DNA from: Arthrobacter sp. AQ5-06
Lineage (GTDB): Bacteria > Actinomycetota > Actinomycetes > Actinomycetales > Micrococcaceae
Reading direction: 5' to 3'
Assembly (NCBI RefSeq): GCF_003287955.1
Contig: NZ_QMKP01000002.1
Span: forward strand, 284,932-348,931
Length of the DNA stretch: 64,000 nt
In this document: in pieces, positions 24,957 to 33,706 of the stretch
Layout: every line of letters starts with the position of its first letter
Numbering within the stretch: the first letter of the stretch is position 1
Program-made: the position numbers and the translations under genes
Notes under the pieces: model-generated
The model's input: the letters and a program-made list of their open reading frames with translations, nothing else
Database searches by the model: none
Told to the model about the DNA's origin: nothing

Positions 24957-25142
24957 ATGGCTATGTCTACTACACGGTGGTGCCTGGCGATAGGACTGGT
25001 GCTCGGAATTGTTTTGGGTTTCGGCGGTTGGTGGGCGCTGGTATCCGCGGTGATACTGGGCTTCATCGGTTTGGTGGTCGGCCGGGTCGCGGAGGGGAAA
25101 CTGGACATGGCGGCCCTGTTCGGTAAGGCATCGAGCCGATGA
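24957..25142 (+). CDS. Small DUF2273-like membrane protein
   Basis: A 61-residue protein with two membrane helices (WCLAIGLVLGIVLGFGGWWA and LVSAVILGFIGLVVGRV) joined by a short turn, then a short cytosolic tail GKLDMAALFGKASSR. Its size and placement between two Asp23 genes match the DUF2273 small integral membrane proteins that accompany Asp23 in alkaline-shock operons. An AAGGAAAAGG stretch precedes the start; ATG 24963 is an alternative start. Its stop overlaps the next gene (ATGA). Confidence 0.8.
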   Translation: MAMSTTRWCLAIGLVLGIVLGFGGWWALVSAVILGFIGLVVGRVAEGKLDMAALFGKASSR

Positions 25143-25564
25143 ATCCGCAAGGTGCACACGCGCTGCCGTTCACCGCAGGCAATGGCACCGGCAACGGTGA
25201 CATCAGCTCCCGCGGGCAGACCGTGCTGGCCGATAAGGTGATCGAGAAAATCGCCAGTCAGGTCGCCAGTGATGAATCGGTGGCCGGTGGTGCCTCCGGA
25301 GGTTTCCTGGGCATCGGAACCCATGCGGACCTCTCTGCCCGGCCCAAGGCATCGGTGGAACTGAGCGGAAACATCGCCACCCTCAGCGTCGAAGTCGGGA
25401 TGCTCTACCCCGTCCCGTTACGGCAGGCAACCGAGGCGTTGCGGCAGCGGATCCGGGCCAGGGTGACGGAACTGACCGGTGTGGAAGTCCGACAGATCGA
25501 TATCAGAGTTTCCTGGCTGACCACCGAACGTGGTGACGGCAGGGGACGAAGGAGACTGCTATGA
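25139..25564 (+). CDS. Asp23/Gls24-family protein
   Basis: A 141-residue Asp23-like protein. It has VLADKVIEKIASQVASDESV, then ASVELSGNIATLSVEVGMLY, the helix LRQATEALRQRIRARVTELT and the closing strand VRQIDIRVSWL. It overlaps the preceding small membrane gene (ATGA) and the following gene (ATGA at 25561-25564), so the block is translated as a coupled unit. The Gly/Arg-rich C-terminus is probably flexible. Confidence 0.88.
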   Translation: MNPQGAHALPFTAGNGTGNGDISSRGQTVLADKVIEKIASQVASDESVAGGASGGFLGIGTHADLSARPKASVELSGNIATLSVEVGMLYPVPLRQATEALRQRIRARVTELTGVEVRQIDIRVSWLTTERGDGRGRRRLL

Positions 25565-26148
25565 GCCGCAATGACGGACAATCGACGCGGCTACGACGCC
25601 GGCCCAGCCGGACCGTTCCGGCGTCGATCGTCGGGATCCTGCTGCTGGCCGCCGGCGTCGCCCTGGTGTGGTTGGCTGTTGCCCGGTTGTTTGACGGCAC
25701 CTGGTCCACGCTCCTGCAGGGGCCACGTGACTGGCTCACCAGGCTGGCATGGAACGATCCGGATGTGTGGGGTGTCGGGATAGCCGCCGTCGTGGTGGGT
25801 TTGATCCTGCTGATGTGCGCCCTCATTCCGGGCAAGTTCAGCGCCCTGACGGTCCGGAACGCCAGTGGCGACGGGGCAGATGAGGAGCGGCCGGCGCCCG
25901 AACGAGAGACCGTGATGACCCGCCGTGCTGTGGCCCATCTGGCGAAGGCACAGTGTGTGCAGATCGACGGTGTCAGTTCGGCTTCAGCAACCGCCACCAC
26001 CAAGCGAGTGCACCTTAGCGTAAAGACGTCGCTGCGGGACACCGGTGATCTGCGTACCCGCGTCACCGATGGTGTCCGCGACCGCTTAAACGCGATCGGG
26101 CTTGACCCGGTACCGCGTGTTACCGCCACCGTCGAATCCAAGAGTTGA
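25561..26148 (+). CDS. DUF6286-like membrane protein of the Asp23 cluster
   Basis: A 195-residue membrane protein with two helices, ASIVGILLLAAGVALVWLAV and VWGVGIAAVVVGLILLMCAL, separated by an extracytoplasmic loop. A cytosolic domain follows with RRAVAHLAKAQCVQIDGVSS and a final beta strand PRVTATVESKS that resembles the end of an Asp23 fold. Such DUF6286 proteins are regular neighbours of Asp23 and AmaP genes in actinobacteria. The family name is from memory of that context and is less certain than the topology. Confidence 0.72.
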   Translation: MSRNDGQSTRLRRRPSRTVPASIVGILLLAAGVALVWLAVARLFDGTWSTLLQGPRDWLTRLAWNDPDVWGVGIAAVVVGLILLMCALIPGKFSALTVRNASGDGADEERPAPERETVMTRRAVAHLAKAQCVQIDGVSSASATATTKRVHLSVKTSLRDTGDLRTRVTDGVRDRLNAIGLDPVPRVTATVESKS

Positions 26149-26194
26149 GAGCCACGTCCGCTTTCGCGCTCCAATTACCGAAGGAAGGATTCCG

Positions 26195-26812
26195 ATGCGA
26201 CAAATGGCCGGAACCTTGAACCGCACGTGGCTGACCATTCTGGGCATCCTTGGCCTGGCCGCCGGCATCGCGTTGCTCCTGCAGTCCGCCGGGGCACTGC
26301 AAAGCATCGCCAACACCGCACCCGCGGGAGAAAAGGTCGTTTCGGGTGATCTGCAGCCGTTCTTCGCCCAATCATGGGTGGTGGTTCTTCTACTGGTCAT
26401 GGGCGCCATTATCGGTGTGCTGGGGTTGCTGTGGGTCATCGCGCAGATTCCGCGGAAGAACCCGGCCGACGCCTACCGTCTAGACGCCGACGGCGCCCAA
26501 GGCCGCACTATCTGCGACCCGTCCGTGCTGGCCACGGCGATCGAGAACCAGATTAACACCCTGCCCGGTGTGGTTGGCTCCTCGGCCATGCTGCGCGGAA
26601 CCGCCCATGAGCCGGACTTGACCCTGAAAGTCACCGTCAACGACAGGGCCGACGTCCAGGAACTGCTGCGCCATCTCGAAACGTCCACCCTGCCCGACCT
26701 GTCCACCGCCCTGGAAGCACCCCTACACCGGCGCCGGTTACAGATCGACATCAGCGGACGCACCCAAGGCACCGGAACAGTCGTGCCCTCCACCGGCACC
26801 GTCCTCAAATAG
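26195..26812 (+). CDS. amaP: AmaP-like membrane anchor protein
   Basis: A 205-residue protein with the topology of AmaP, the anchor that holds Asp23 at the membrane: N-terminal helix TWLTILGILGLAAGIALLLQ, extracellular loop, second helix VVVLLLVMGAIIGVLGLLWV and a cytosolic domain with DPSVLATAIENQINTLPGVV, LTLKVTVNDRADVQELLRHL and a final strand. ATG 26195 is preceded by AAGGAAGG. It is the last gene of the plus-strand Asp23 unit and is followed by a strong GC hairpin. Function by analogy with Staphylococcus AmaP. Confidence 0.8.
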   Translation: MRQMAGTLNRTWLTILGILGLAAGIALLLQSAGALQSIANTAPAGEKVVSGDLQPFFAQSWVVVLLLVMGAIIGVLGLLWVIAQIPRKNPADAYRLDADGAQGRTICDPSVLATAIENQINTLPGVVGSSAMLRGTAHEPDLTLKVTVNDRADVQELLRHLETSTLPDLSTALEAPLHRRRLQIDISGRTQGTGTVVPSTGTVLK

Positions 26813-26911
26813 AAAACCCGCCCCTTGTGAGAAAGACGTAAGTGATCACTGAGCTGCTGCGGAATTTTCGGACAGTGGGCGCTGCCGACCTCGGCGGTCA
26901 ACCTTCGTCCC

Positions 26912-26953
26912 CAGGCTGCGCGGCTGCGTCCTCCGGGGCAGCCGCGCAGCCTG
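26912..26953. terminator. Strong GC hairpin between convergent genes
   Basis: CAGGCTGCGCGGCTGC (26912-26927) pairs perfectly with GCAGCCGCGCAGCCTG (26938-26953) around a ten-base loop. It lies between amaP and the convergent CHRD-like gene and probably serves both. There is no U-tract, as is common in high-GC actinobacteria. Confidence 0.75.
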
Positions 26954-26984
26954 TGGTCGACGGATGTGTTAATGATTGCGTGGA

Positions 26985-27635
26985 TTACCGGCTTTGGCTC
27001 AGCTGGCCGCAGGCTACGGGCAGTGTCGCCCAGGCCGGAAGTCCGGGCAGGGACGCAACCGTGGTTGGCAGCGGGTCGGTCGGATTGATGCCGTGGATGA
27101 CCACGTGCCGGTCCCCCAGCTTCAGTGCCTGCTTGAGTTCTGACTGCAGGTGGGACTTGGAGGCCTCTTCACTGTAGTGATAGCTGCCGGACGCGTCCGC
27201 CACCGGGAAATCGAGTGAGGGCGCGAAGCTGTTCAGGTCGCTGTCCAGGGAGATCAGAATCGGCCCATACTTGGGCAGGCCTTCGATAACGTCCACGAAG
27301 CTGTCGTGATTCACGTCATCGCTGGCATTGGGGCAGGTGGTCCCGGCGTGGATGTGCTGCGGGTGGAGCGTTCCGGCGGTGACCCCTTGGACGTCCACAG
27401 TGACGGTTATGTCGTCACCGTTGACTGTGATGACAGCGGTCCCGCTCGCTGAGGGAATCGTGTAGGTTGTGCCGGCGACAGTGTGCGCGCCCGCGTTCAA
27501 CGGCGACAACTGAGCTACGAATTCCTTGTTCGGCACCGGCTTGGTGCTTGGCCCGGAAGCCGCAGGTGCCCCTGCCGCGGTGAGCAGGACAAGCCCCACC
27601 GTCACCGTCCCGCACAATACTGCTGATCTGCGCAT
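26985..27635 (-). CDS. Secreted CHRD-domain-like protein
   Basis: A 216-residue secreted protein with a signal peptide ending near APAASG (VLCGTVTVGLVLLTAAGAPA). The body carries a CHRD-like pattern: SGTAVITVNGDDITVTVDVQ, then TLHPQHIHAGTTCPN, whose H-x-H pair is characteristic, and later HVVIHGINP. CHRD domains occur in extracellular proteins of unclear biochemical role. GAGGAG precedes ATG 27635. It is a single gene convergent with amaP. Confidence 0.75.
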   Translation of the reverse strand: MRRSAVLCGTVTVGLVLLTAAGAPAASGPSTKPVPNKEFVAQLSPLNAGAHTVAGTTYTIPSASGTAVITVNGDDITVTVDVQGVTAGTLHPQHIHAGTTCPNASDDVNHDSFVDVIEGLPKYGPILISLDSDLNSFAPSLDFPVADASGSYHYSEEASKSHLQSELKQALKLGDRHVVIHGINPTDPLPTTVASLPGLPAWATLPVACGQLSQSR

Positions 27636-27861
27636 GATGTCTCCTCAAAGGATCACCGTCTCGCCATAGCCTCATCCAGTGGCGGGTCCGGCTTACACTC
27701 AAGGAACGGCGCCGGCCCATGCGGGGTGACGACCGCCCCCCGGCATGTAGCCTGAAAATACCATACAGCGGGGGTCGCTGGCGATAGCCCCGGCCCGGCA
27801 CTGACAAAGACGCTAGCCTGCTGGCCAGGCGGCATGAGGACGTCCCGGGTGCCCGGCGGGG

Positions 27862-28191
27862 TTAGGCTCCTCCGGCCCACCGGGCACCGTTTGCCGCCCC
27901 ACGGAGCGCCCGGGCACGGGCGTGCAGGTCGGCCGCCGGAATGCGCCGGAGTTCATGGACCTGGGCAGGAGAAGCCTCATGTGCTCCCGGCGGGGCTGCC
28001 GGGCTGGCCGTCACTGAAGTATCGGTGATCAGCCCCATGCCGGCGTACTCTCGCACTGCGGCGATGCCTGCCACGGCTGCAGCCTTGCCGTCAAAGGCCT
28101 TGGACACTGCCATCACGGTTCCATCCGGCGCTGTGAGCCGGAACCTGAAATACGACTCGGCATCAACAAAAAGTACAAACATTCCGGCCAT
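27862..28191 (-). CDS. DUF1508 (YegP-like) protein
   Basis: A 109-residue protein starting at ATG 28191 behind GGGAGGATAGTT. It begins MAGMFVLFVDAESYFRFRLT and continues APDGTVMAVSKAFDGKAAAV AG, the FxFRLxAxNG...S..Y pattern of the DUF1508/YegP domain, a small beta-alpha fold that in its two-repeat form binds nothing known. Here there is one repeat plus a 50-residue Ala/Pro-rich tail. The open frame extends further upstream but without a ribosome site. Role unknown. Confidence 0.75.
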   Translation of the reverse strand: MAGMFVLFVDAESYFRFRLTAPDGTVMAVSKAFDGKAAAVAGIAAVREYAGMGLITDTSVTASPAAPPGAHEASPAQVHELRRIPAADLHARARALRGAANGARWAGGA

Positions 28192-28515
28192 AACTATCCT
28201 CCCGGTCGGCGGGTCCTCCGCGGCCTCGTTGCCACTGAGCATCAACAGACGCAAACCTGCGTCCCTCCCCGCTGATTTGGTCGCGCGCATCGCAATTTAC
28301 CAATTCATCAAATGCTAAAGAGTCTGACGCAGGTCCGCCGCCGCCCGCAAGGGCAAACAGATAACTCCTGTCTAAAAGCATGAAAAAGGGCAGCCATCGG
28401 AGCTCGCGGGCGTATGCTCTACGTCAGTGGGACAGACAGGTCTGTCCAGCTCTGCACGGCCTGGTGCAACAGGCACGCCACGGAAAATAGACATAAGGAA
28501 CGGAAGGGGTGCCCC

Positions 28516-28869
28516 GTGAGTGAGGTATCCAACGGGCCGGCGTTGCCGGAAGCGAAGTCGGACCTGTTCAGGTCCCTCGGGCATCCTGTCCGCATCCGCG
28601 TACTGGAGCTGTTGGCGGACGGTCCCGTCAGGGTGAGCGACCTGCGGCATGCCACCGACCTGGAAGCTTCCAACCTGTCCCAGCACCTTGGTGTTCTGCG
28701 GAGACAGCGGCTCATCGTTTCCTCCCGTGCTGACGGCCAGATCCGCTACCGGCTCAGCAGCCCCGAGGTCTTGCCGTTGCTCGCTGTGGCTGGCACGCTG
28801 CTGCGAAGCACGCTCCAATCGACCAGCCTGCAACTGTTCGAGGCAGACGCCGGTCCAAGGGAAAATTAG
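28516..28869 (+). CDS. ArsR-family regulator
   Basis: A 117-residue winged-helix regulator. The HTH is readable as VSDLRHATDLEASNLSQHLG followed by VLRRQRLIVSSRADGQIRYR. It starts at GTG 28516 after AAGGAACGGAAGGGG; a longer frame from 28414 has no ribosome site. The N-terminal SDLFRSLGHPVRIRVLELLA is the standard ArsR first helix. No cysteine metal-binding pair is visible. It is convergent with the MBL hydrolase gene downstream, so the target is unclear. Confidence 0.88.
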   Translation: MSEVSNGPALPEAKSDLFRSLGHPVRIRVLELLADGPVRVSDLRHATDLEASNLSQHLGVLRRQRLIVSSRADGQIRYRLSSPEVLPLLAVAGTLLRSTLQSTSLQLFEADAGPREN

Positions 28870-28961
28870 GGACACGACACCCCCCGGTCGGCGCCGGCCA
28901 GTACCCAGCCGGCCAAAACCCCCGGCCCTGTCACGATCTTATTGAACCAAGGCAGCCAAAG

Positions 28962-29777
28962 TCAGTGCAGCGGCCGCGTCTCCTGCAGGCGCTTGATAAA
29001 CCAGCGTGACTGCTCCGGGCCGTAGGGCAGCACGGGGATTGCCTTGGTGGCGTCGGTGGGGGTTTCGCGGATGGACTGCTGGGCCTGGCGGACTGCGGTG
29101 GTCATCGTGTTGGCCATGGTCTTGACGAACTGGTCGCTGCACGGCTGGCCGTGGCCGGGGATCAGGAACTCGTAGCGGTGGCGCAGGGCGGAGATGTGGC
29201 GCAGGCAGTCGGCCCATTCCTCCGGGTAGGAGTCCTCGAAGGACGGGTGCGCGCCCTGCTCCACGAGGTCGCCCACAAAGAGGGTGGTGGGGGTGCCCAC
29301 CAGGAGATCGCCGTCGGTGTGGCCGCGGCCCAGGTAAAACAGGGTTGCGGCTATTCCGCCCAGGTCCACCAGCACGGGCTGGTCCTTGACGATGGCGTTG
29401 GGCACCACCAGTTCCACATTCTCGCCCTCGCCCGTGGACATCTCCGGCTCCAGCGTTCCCACGAACCGTCGCTGCAGGTCCCCGTGCTCGTCGATCTCCT
29501 GGGCACAGTTTTCGTGCGCCCAGAACTCGGTGGCGCCGTCGGACGCGAACACGGCGTTGCCGAAGAAGTGGTCGTAGTGCGCGTGCGTGTTGACGACGAC
29601 GAGCGGCAGGTCTGTCTTCTCCCGCACCGCGTCCAGGATCTCGCGCCCCTGCCGCGGCCCGCAGCCGGTATCGATCACCATGCCACGCTCGGAGCCCACA
29701 ATGAGGCCGGTATTCAGCAGGGATCCTTCGGTGACCAACACGTAGTTGTCCGCGCCGACGTCGAGCCATTCTGACAT
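28962..29777 (-). CDS. MBL-fold metallo-hydrolase
   Basis: A 271-residue metallo-beta-lactamase-fold hydrolase. The metal motif reads NTHAHYDHFFGNA (HxHxDH), with later ligands in LGRGHTDGDLLVG, LFVGDLVEQGAHPSF and IPGHGQPCS. The last metal-binding His is in the GHG turn. It starts at ATG 29777 (MSEWLDVGADNYVL) behind GGAGGTACGGAG. The substrate is unknown; it is likely a thioester, lactone or related metabolite hydrolase. It is a single gene convergent with arsR. Confidence 0.92.
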   Translation of the reverse strand: MSEWLDVGADNYVLVTEGSLLNTGLIVGSERGMVIDTGCGPRQGREILDAVREKTDLPLVVVNTHAHYDHFFGNAVFASDGATEFWAHENCAQEIDEHGDLQRRFVGTLEPEMSTGEGENVELVVPNAIVKDQPVLVDLGGIAATLFYLGRGHTDGDLLVGTPTTLFVGDLVEQGAHPSFEDSYPEEWADCLRHISALRHRYEFLIPGHGQPCSDQFVKTMANTMTTAVRQAQQSIRETPTDATKAIPVLPYGPEQSRWFIKRLQETRPLH

Positions 29778-29909
29778 TGTTACTCCGTACCTCCGGGAAG
29801 CGACTGCGTTCTTCTTGGCCTCGATTCTACCCACGGGCACTCGGAGTTGCCGGGAGGCGGGGACACGGTCCCGGCCTCCCCCACGCCCTTCTGCGAGGAC
29901 ACTCCCCTG

Positions 29910-31067
29910 CTAAACCCTGGCCAGCTCCCGTTCGGGGGCGGGACGGACGACGTCGGACTCCAACCTTTTGGACGCCCAGCGGCGGATCGGTTTTTCCACA
30001 AAACGGAACGATCCGTAAGCCATCAGCACGGTCAGGGCTGCCGTCAGCGGTACGCGGACCGCGAGTGATGGAATCAGGGGAATCAGCAGGATAAAGACCG
30101 GCAAGTGCCAGAGGTAGATTCCATAGGAGAGGTCCCGGCCCGGGCGGGAAAGCCAGCGGTGGGACAGGACCTTTGAGGTGAGGCCGTCCGGCTGAAGGAC
30201 AAGCCATCCAATGACCAGCCCGGCCAGTATTGCCAAGGCAGTCGGGCCGACGGTCCAGAAGATATCAAACCAGGCTCCGGGTGTGGTCGGCTCTTTGAGC
30301 GTGCACACGGCGACCACCAGGGCGATTCCGGCGAACGGGCCGCCCTGGCGTACACCGGTCTGCAGGGAGGCATGGAGCCTGGACCCTGGGCTGATGGACG
30401 TCAACACCAGAGCCGCGGCGCACCCCAGCAGCAACTCGTCAGCCCGTGTATCCGGGCCGTTGTAAATCCGGGCCAGCGATGCCCCGCGTGAAACCAGGAG
30501 GAACCGTTCAAGCAGGAACGCCGCCGCCAGGACGGCCGTGATCCAGGCGACGGTGCGGACCTTCCAGAACCGCAGCATCAGCAGCAGGAGCACCGGCCAG
30601 AGCAGGTAGAACTGCTCCTCGACGGCGAGGGTCCAGGTTGGGCTCAACGCGCCGCCGCCGGTCGAGGAACCGAAGGCTCCGTAGTTGGCCAGGTTCATCA
30701 CGTAGGCAGCCGCCGGTATGGCATCGGATTCCTGACCGCCCCACCCCGACGACGGAAAGATCAGGCCGACGATAACGACGACAGCACAAAGAACCAGCAG
30801 CGCCGGCCAGAGCCGTGCGAGGCGTTTGGCGTAGAAAACTCCAACGCGCAGCCGGCCCGTGGCGCGGGTCTCCTTCATGATCAGGAGAGTGATGACAAAG
30901 CCACTGAGCGTGAAGAAAACGTCCACACCAATGGATCCACCAGGGGCGAACCCAGTGACGGTGTGGAAGAGAAAAACGCCGATCACCGCGACGGTGCGCA
31001 GGCCATCGAGTGCGTGCTGCCGCCCGGACATCAGCCCGGATTCGGGCGCCACCGGGCGTTCCATCAT
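29910..31067 (-). CDS. Acyltransferase 3 family membrane protein (OafA/YrhL type)
   Basis: A 385-residue integral membrane acyltransferase. The N-terminus has HALDGLRTVAVIGVFLFHTV, with the conserved His and R-x-x-A motifs of the acyltransferase-3 family, then GVDVFFTLSGFVITLLI. Some ten helices follow and the C-terminus is FRFVEKPIRRWASKRL. Such enzymes O-acetylate cell-surface polysaccharides or lipids. There are two adjacent ATGs at 31067 and 31064. About 245 bp of its 3' end recurs almost unchanged at 36727-36971. It is divergent from the membrane-anchored unknown at 31250. Confidence 0.92.
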   Translation of the reverse strand: MMERPVAPESGLMSGRQHALDGLRTVAVIGVFLFHTVTGFAPGGSIGVDVFFTLSGFVITLLIMKETRATGRLRVGVFYAKRLARLWPALLVLCAVVVIVGLIFPSSGWGGQESDAIPAAAYVMNLANYGAFGSSTGGGALSPTWTLAVEEQFYLLWPVLLLLMLRFWKVRTVAWITAVLAAAFLLERFLLVSRGASLARIYNGPDTRADELLLGCAAALVLTSISPGSRLHASLQTGVRQGGPFAGIALVVAVCTLKEPTTPGAWFDIFWTVGPTALAILAGLVIGWLVLQPDGLTSKVLSHRWLSRPGRDLSYGIYLWHLPVFILLIPLIPSLAVRVPLTAALTVLMAYGSFRFVEKPIRRWASKRLESDVVRPAPERELARV

Positions 31068-31249
31068 GGTCGGGTGTGTCCCGTACTTGGCCGAAAAATT
31101 CACCCAGCAAGCATAGAGAAGCGACCATAAGCCCAGCTGACTGCCGGCTGGACGCCAACTGGGTACCGCCACCAAAAGGACGACGCCGGCGGGCCGCTGA
31201 CTGCGGCTGTCCAGTGTCTCGAAAAGGCGGGGATGCCCGCCCGGAGCTG

Positions 31250-31975
31250 ATGGGCACCGCTCCGAAGTCGGGAATGCCCGTCTGGGGCTCGGTGGCTGGC
31301 GGCGTCGGCGCGGTGGCGGTCATCGCTGTTGCAGGCGTGATGGCGTTCAACGGCCTCGCCAGCGGCAGCAAACAACCGGAAGCCGCTCACTCCCCCATCG
31401 CTAGCGAATCCGCAGCGCCCGAACAGTCAGCCGAAGCGGCAGCCGGTGCCGGTGCCGGTGCCGGTGCCGGGGGCGCCGTATACCTGTTCGACGAGTCAGA
31501 CTTCAGCAGCCCGCCCGCATGGTCCATCAAGGAGCCCTCGGGCTGGACCAAGGAACCGGTCAAGGAGGGCATGACCAATTACCGCAACGCCAGCCTGCAG
31601 TGCACGTTCACCACGTACCAGGCCGTCCTGGAACCAACCGGAGAAACCGGAGACGAGGCCACCACGGCGCTGGTCATGGCCTCGGAGATCGACGCCGTGG
31701 AGAAGTCGGTCGGCAAGCCCGTGGAAGTCATTGACGACGCCGCCTCAACCTACGTCAAGCTGCGCGACGGCAACAAGGACATCGAACTGCAGGAAGCAGA
31801 GCTCCGCTTCAAGAACGACAAAGACATAGACGTCATCTACCGGATGGCCGTACGCGCCACCGCCAGCAGCAACGGACTGATGGAACTGGCATTGGCCTGC
31901 CCCGGCAGCCTGACCACCGAGTCGGAGCTGTGGCCGGAAATCACAGACAGAGTAGGCATGGTCGACGAGCCCTAG
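31250..31975 (+). CDS. Membrane-anchored extracellular protein of unknown function
   Basis: A 241-residue protein with a single N-terminal membrane anchor (SVAGGVGAVAVIAVAGVMAF), a Gly/Ala linker built from a six-base repeat (GCCGGT repeats near 31444-31470, giving GAGAGAGAGG), and an extracellular domain with VYLFDESDFSS, YRNASLQCTFTTYQAVLEPT and LMELALACPGSL. The two Cys are likely to pair. No family recognised. A diverged part-copy is at 36965-37230. The ATG at 31250 overlaps the stop of a five-codon frame, ATGCCC...TGATG, which may assist initiation. Divergent from the acyltransferase. Confidence 0.72.
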   Translation: MGTAPKSGMPVWGSVAGGVGAVAVIAVAGVMAFNGLASGSKQPEAAHSPIASESAAPEQSAEAAAGAGAGAGAGGAVYLFDESDFSSPPAWSIKEPSGWTKEPVKEGMTNYRNASLQCTFTTYQAVLEPTGETGDEATTALVMASEIDAVEKSVGKPVEVIDDAASTYVKLRDGNKDIELQEAELRFKNDKDIDVIYRMAVRATASSNGLMELALACPGSLTTESELWPEITDRVGMVDEP

Positions 31976-32213
31976 TCAGGATCGTCGTGATCTCGACAAT
32001 CAATGCAAAACACTCCCATTGCCTTCTCCCCACAGCATTGGCAGCGGTGTTCAAGTGCTCGAGGTTCTACGATGTACTCCGTCATTCCTCAAGGCTCAGA
32101 CTTGAGACGCCCGAATCTAAGGGTGGTGGGTACTCGAATTTCCAAACAGTGACTACTTGCACCCACATGGCTTCACGGAGACACCGGCGTGCAACCCGGC
32201 GACCCGAGCGACC

Positions 32214-33704
32214 TCAGATATCAGCCAGTGCCGACCCCGGATTTTCAATGGCGTCAGCGACCAACCGCAGGAACCCGGCCGCGGTGCCGCCGTCGCACAC
32301 GCGGTGATCGAACGTGAGCGTTAGTTCGGTGACCTTGCGGACCGCGAGCTCCCCGTCCACCACCCAAGGCTTGTCCATGATGCGTCCCACCCCGAGGATC
32401 GCCACCTCGGGGTGGTTGATGATGGCTGCGGATCCGTCGACCCCAAAAACACCGTAGTTGTTCAGCGTGAAGGTGCCGCTGCCCAGTTGCTCCGGCGTCG
32501 CCTTGCCCTCGCGTACGACGGCGGTGAGCCGGCGGATCTCCGCGTCCAGTTCGCGGGCACTGAGTTTGTCCGCGTTGCGTATCGAGGGGACCATCAGTCC
32601 GCGGTCCGTTTGGGCCGCGAAGCCCAGGTTGATTCCGGCGAAGCCAACGATCTCCTGGGAGCCGTCGGCAGCAGTTTCGATGCGGGCGTTCAGGTCCGGG
32701 AATCGTTTTAACCCAGCGGTGACAAAACGCGCGATGAACGCGAGGAGCCCCGGCGTATGGTGCGGATCAGACTTCTTGAGGCCTGCCCGGAGTTCCACCA
32801 GCGCCGTGGCATCAACGTCCACCCAGACTGTGGCCTCGGGGATCTCCGCACGGCTGCGGGACATGTTTGCGGCAACGGCTTTCCGGACACCCTTGACAGG
32901 TGTCCGGGAGGAAATGCCCAGCCCTGTGCGAGCGTCCGTTCCCTCGCCGGCTGTTGCGCCTGACGAAACCGGCTCCCGAGTAGCGGTGGTTGAGCCTGGG
33001 GCCACGACCGCAGGGTTCCCTGACCGAGCTTGCGAGGTGAGGGGGCGGGTGGGGAGGATCACGGCCTCAACGTCCTTCCGCATGATCAGGCCGCTGTCCC
33101 CCGAGCCGTGAATTTCGCCGAGATCAACGCCGTGCTCCCTGGCCATGCGCCGGACGAGCGGTGAAATGACGGCTCCCAGTTTCCCGGGGACCCTCGTGCG
33201 GAGCAGCAGCAGGTCATCGGCCGCCTTCTGGGCGTCAGGCTCAACCACCCGATGGTCGTTGGTTGAGCTTGCCGAAACCACTGTTCGGGGAGCCCTGGTT
33301 CGCCGGGCAGCGCCGCTGCCGCCGGGAGTTCCATAACCGATCAGCACATTTCCGGACCCGGCCTTCTCTTCTTCGCGGTAGGTATCCGCTGCGCCGGTTT
33401 CGGCAGGCTCAACCACCGAGGCCTCGGTCTCGACAGGCTCGACCACCGGAGTCGACGCACCAATCGGAAGCACGGAAATCAGCGGCTTGCCGACGTCAAG
33501 TGTCTGGCCCGGCTCGCCGTGGAGCACCGTCACGGTGCCGGCGTACGGAGACGGGACTTCCACCATGGACTTGGCCGTCTCCACTTCGGCGATGGGCTGG
33601 TCCACCCGGATCTCATCCCCTACCGAAACGAGCCAGTTCACCAGTTCGGCTTCGGTCAGGCCTTCGCCCAGATCAGGGAGCAGGAATACTTTCGGTTCAC
33701 TCAT
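32214..33704 (-). CDS. bkdC: 2-Oxoacid dehydrogenase E2 (lipoyl acyltransferase), branched-chain type
   Basis: A 496-residue E2 subunit that transfers the acyl group from lipoate to CoA. The N-terminal lipoyl domain (MSEPKVFLLPDLGEGLTEAE, then AEVETAKSMVEVPSPYAGTV) carries the lipoyl Lys. The peripheral-subunit binding domain is VRRMAREHGVDLGEIHGSGD, and the catalytic domain ends with the HRVCDGG active site (LTFDHRVCDGG). The inter-domain linkers are unusual: segments such as PVVEPVETEA, VVEPAETG and VSASSTNDHRVVEP are translated from copies of a repeat found between genes elsewhere in the window. The start is ATG 33704 behind GGAGAAC, two bases after the E1beta stop. Third gene of the E1alpha-E1beta-E2 operon; E3 is not present. 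Confidence 0.94.
   Translation of the reverse strand: MSEPKVFLLPDLGEGLTEAELVNWLVSVGDEIRVDQPIAEVETAKSMVEVPSPYAGTVTVLHGEPGQTLDVGKPLISVLPIGASTPVVEPVETEASVVEPAETGAADTYREEEKAGSGNVLIGYGTPGGSGAARRTRAPRTVVSASSTNDHRVVEPDAQKAADDLLLLRTRVPGKLGAVISPLVRRMAREHGVDLGEIHGSGDSGLIMRKDVEAVILPTRPLTSQARSGNPAVVAPGSTTATREPVSSGATAGEGTDARTGLGISSRTPVKGVRKAVAANMSRSRAEIPEATVWVDVDATALVELRAGLKKSDPHHTPGLLAFIARFVTAGLKRFPDLNARIETAADGSQEIVGFAGINLGFAAQTDRGLMVPSIRNADKLSARELDAEIRRLTAVVREGKATPEQLGSGTFTLNNYGVFGVDGSAAIINHPEVAILGVGRIMDKPWVVDGELAVRKVTELTLTFDHRVCDGGTAAGFLRLVADAIENPGSALADI
33234..33449. repeat. Dispersed short repeat copies inside the E2 linker coding region
   Basis: Copies related to TTTCGACAAGCTCAACCACC lie at 33234-33281 (two copies facing each other), 33396-33419 and 33426-33449, and a further one at about 32985-32998. 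All are in frame within the E2 gene, coding for VEPVET/VEPAET or SSTN-type peptides depending on orientation. Confidence 0.75.
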
Positions 33705-33706
33705 GG

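Noticed and set aside
31976..32213. A small gene in the gap before the E2 stop
   Set aside because: Frames are short with lower GC and no ribosome site; nothing coding was seen.
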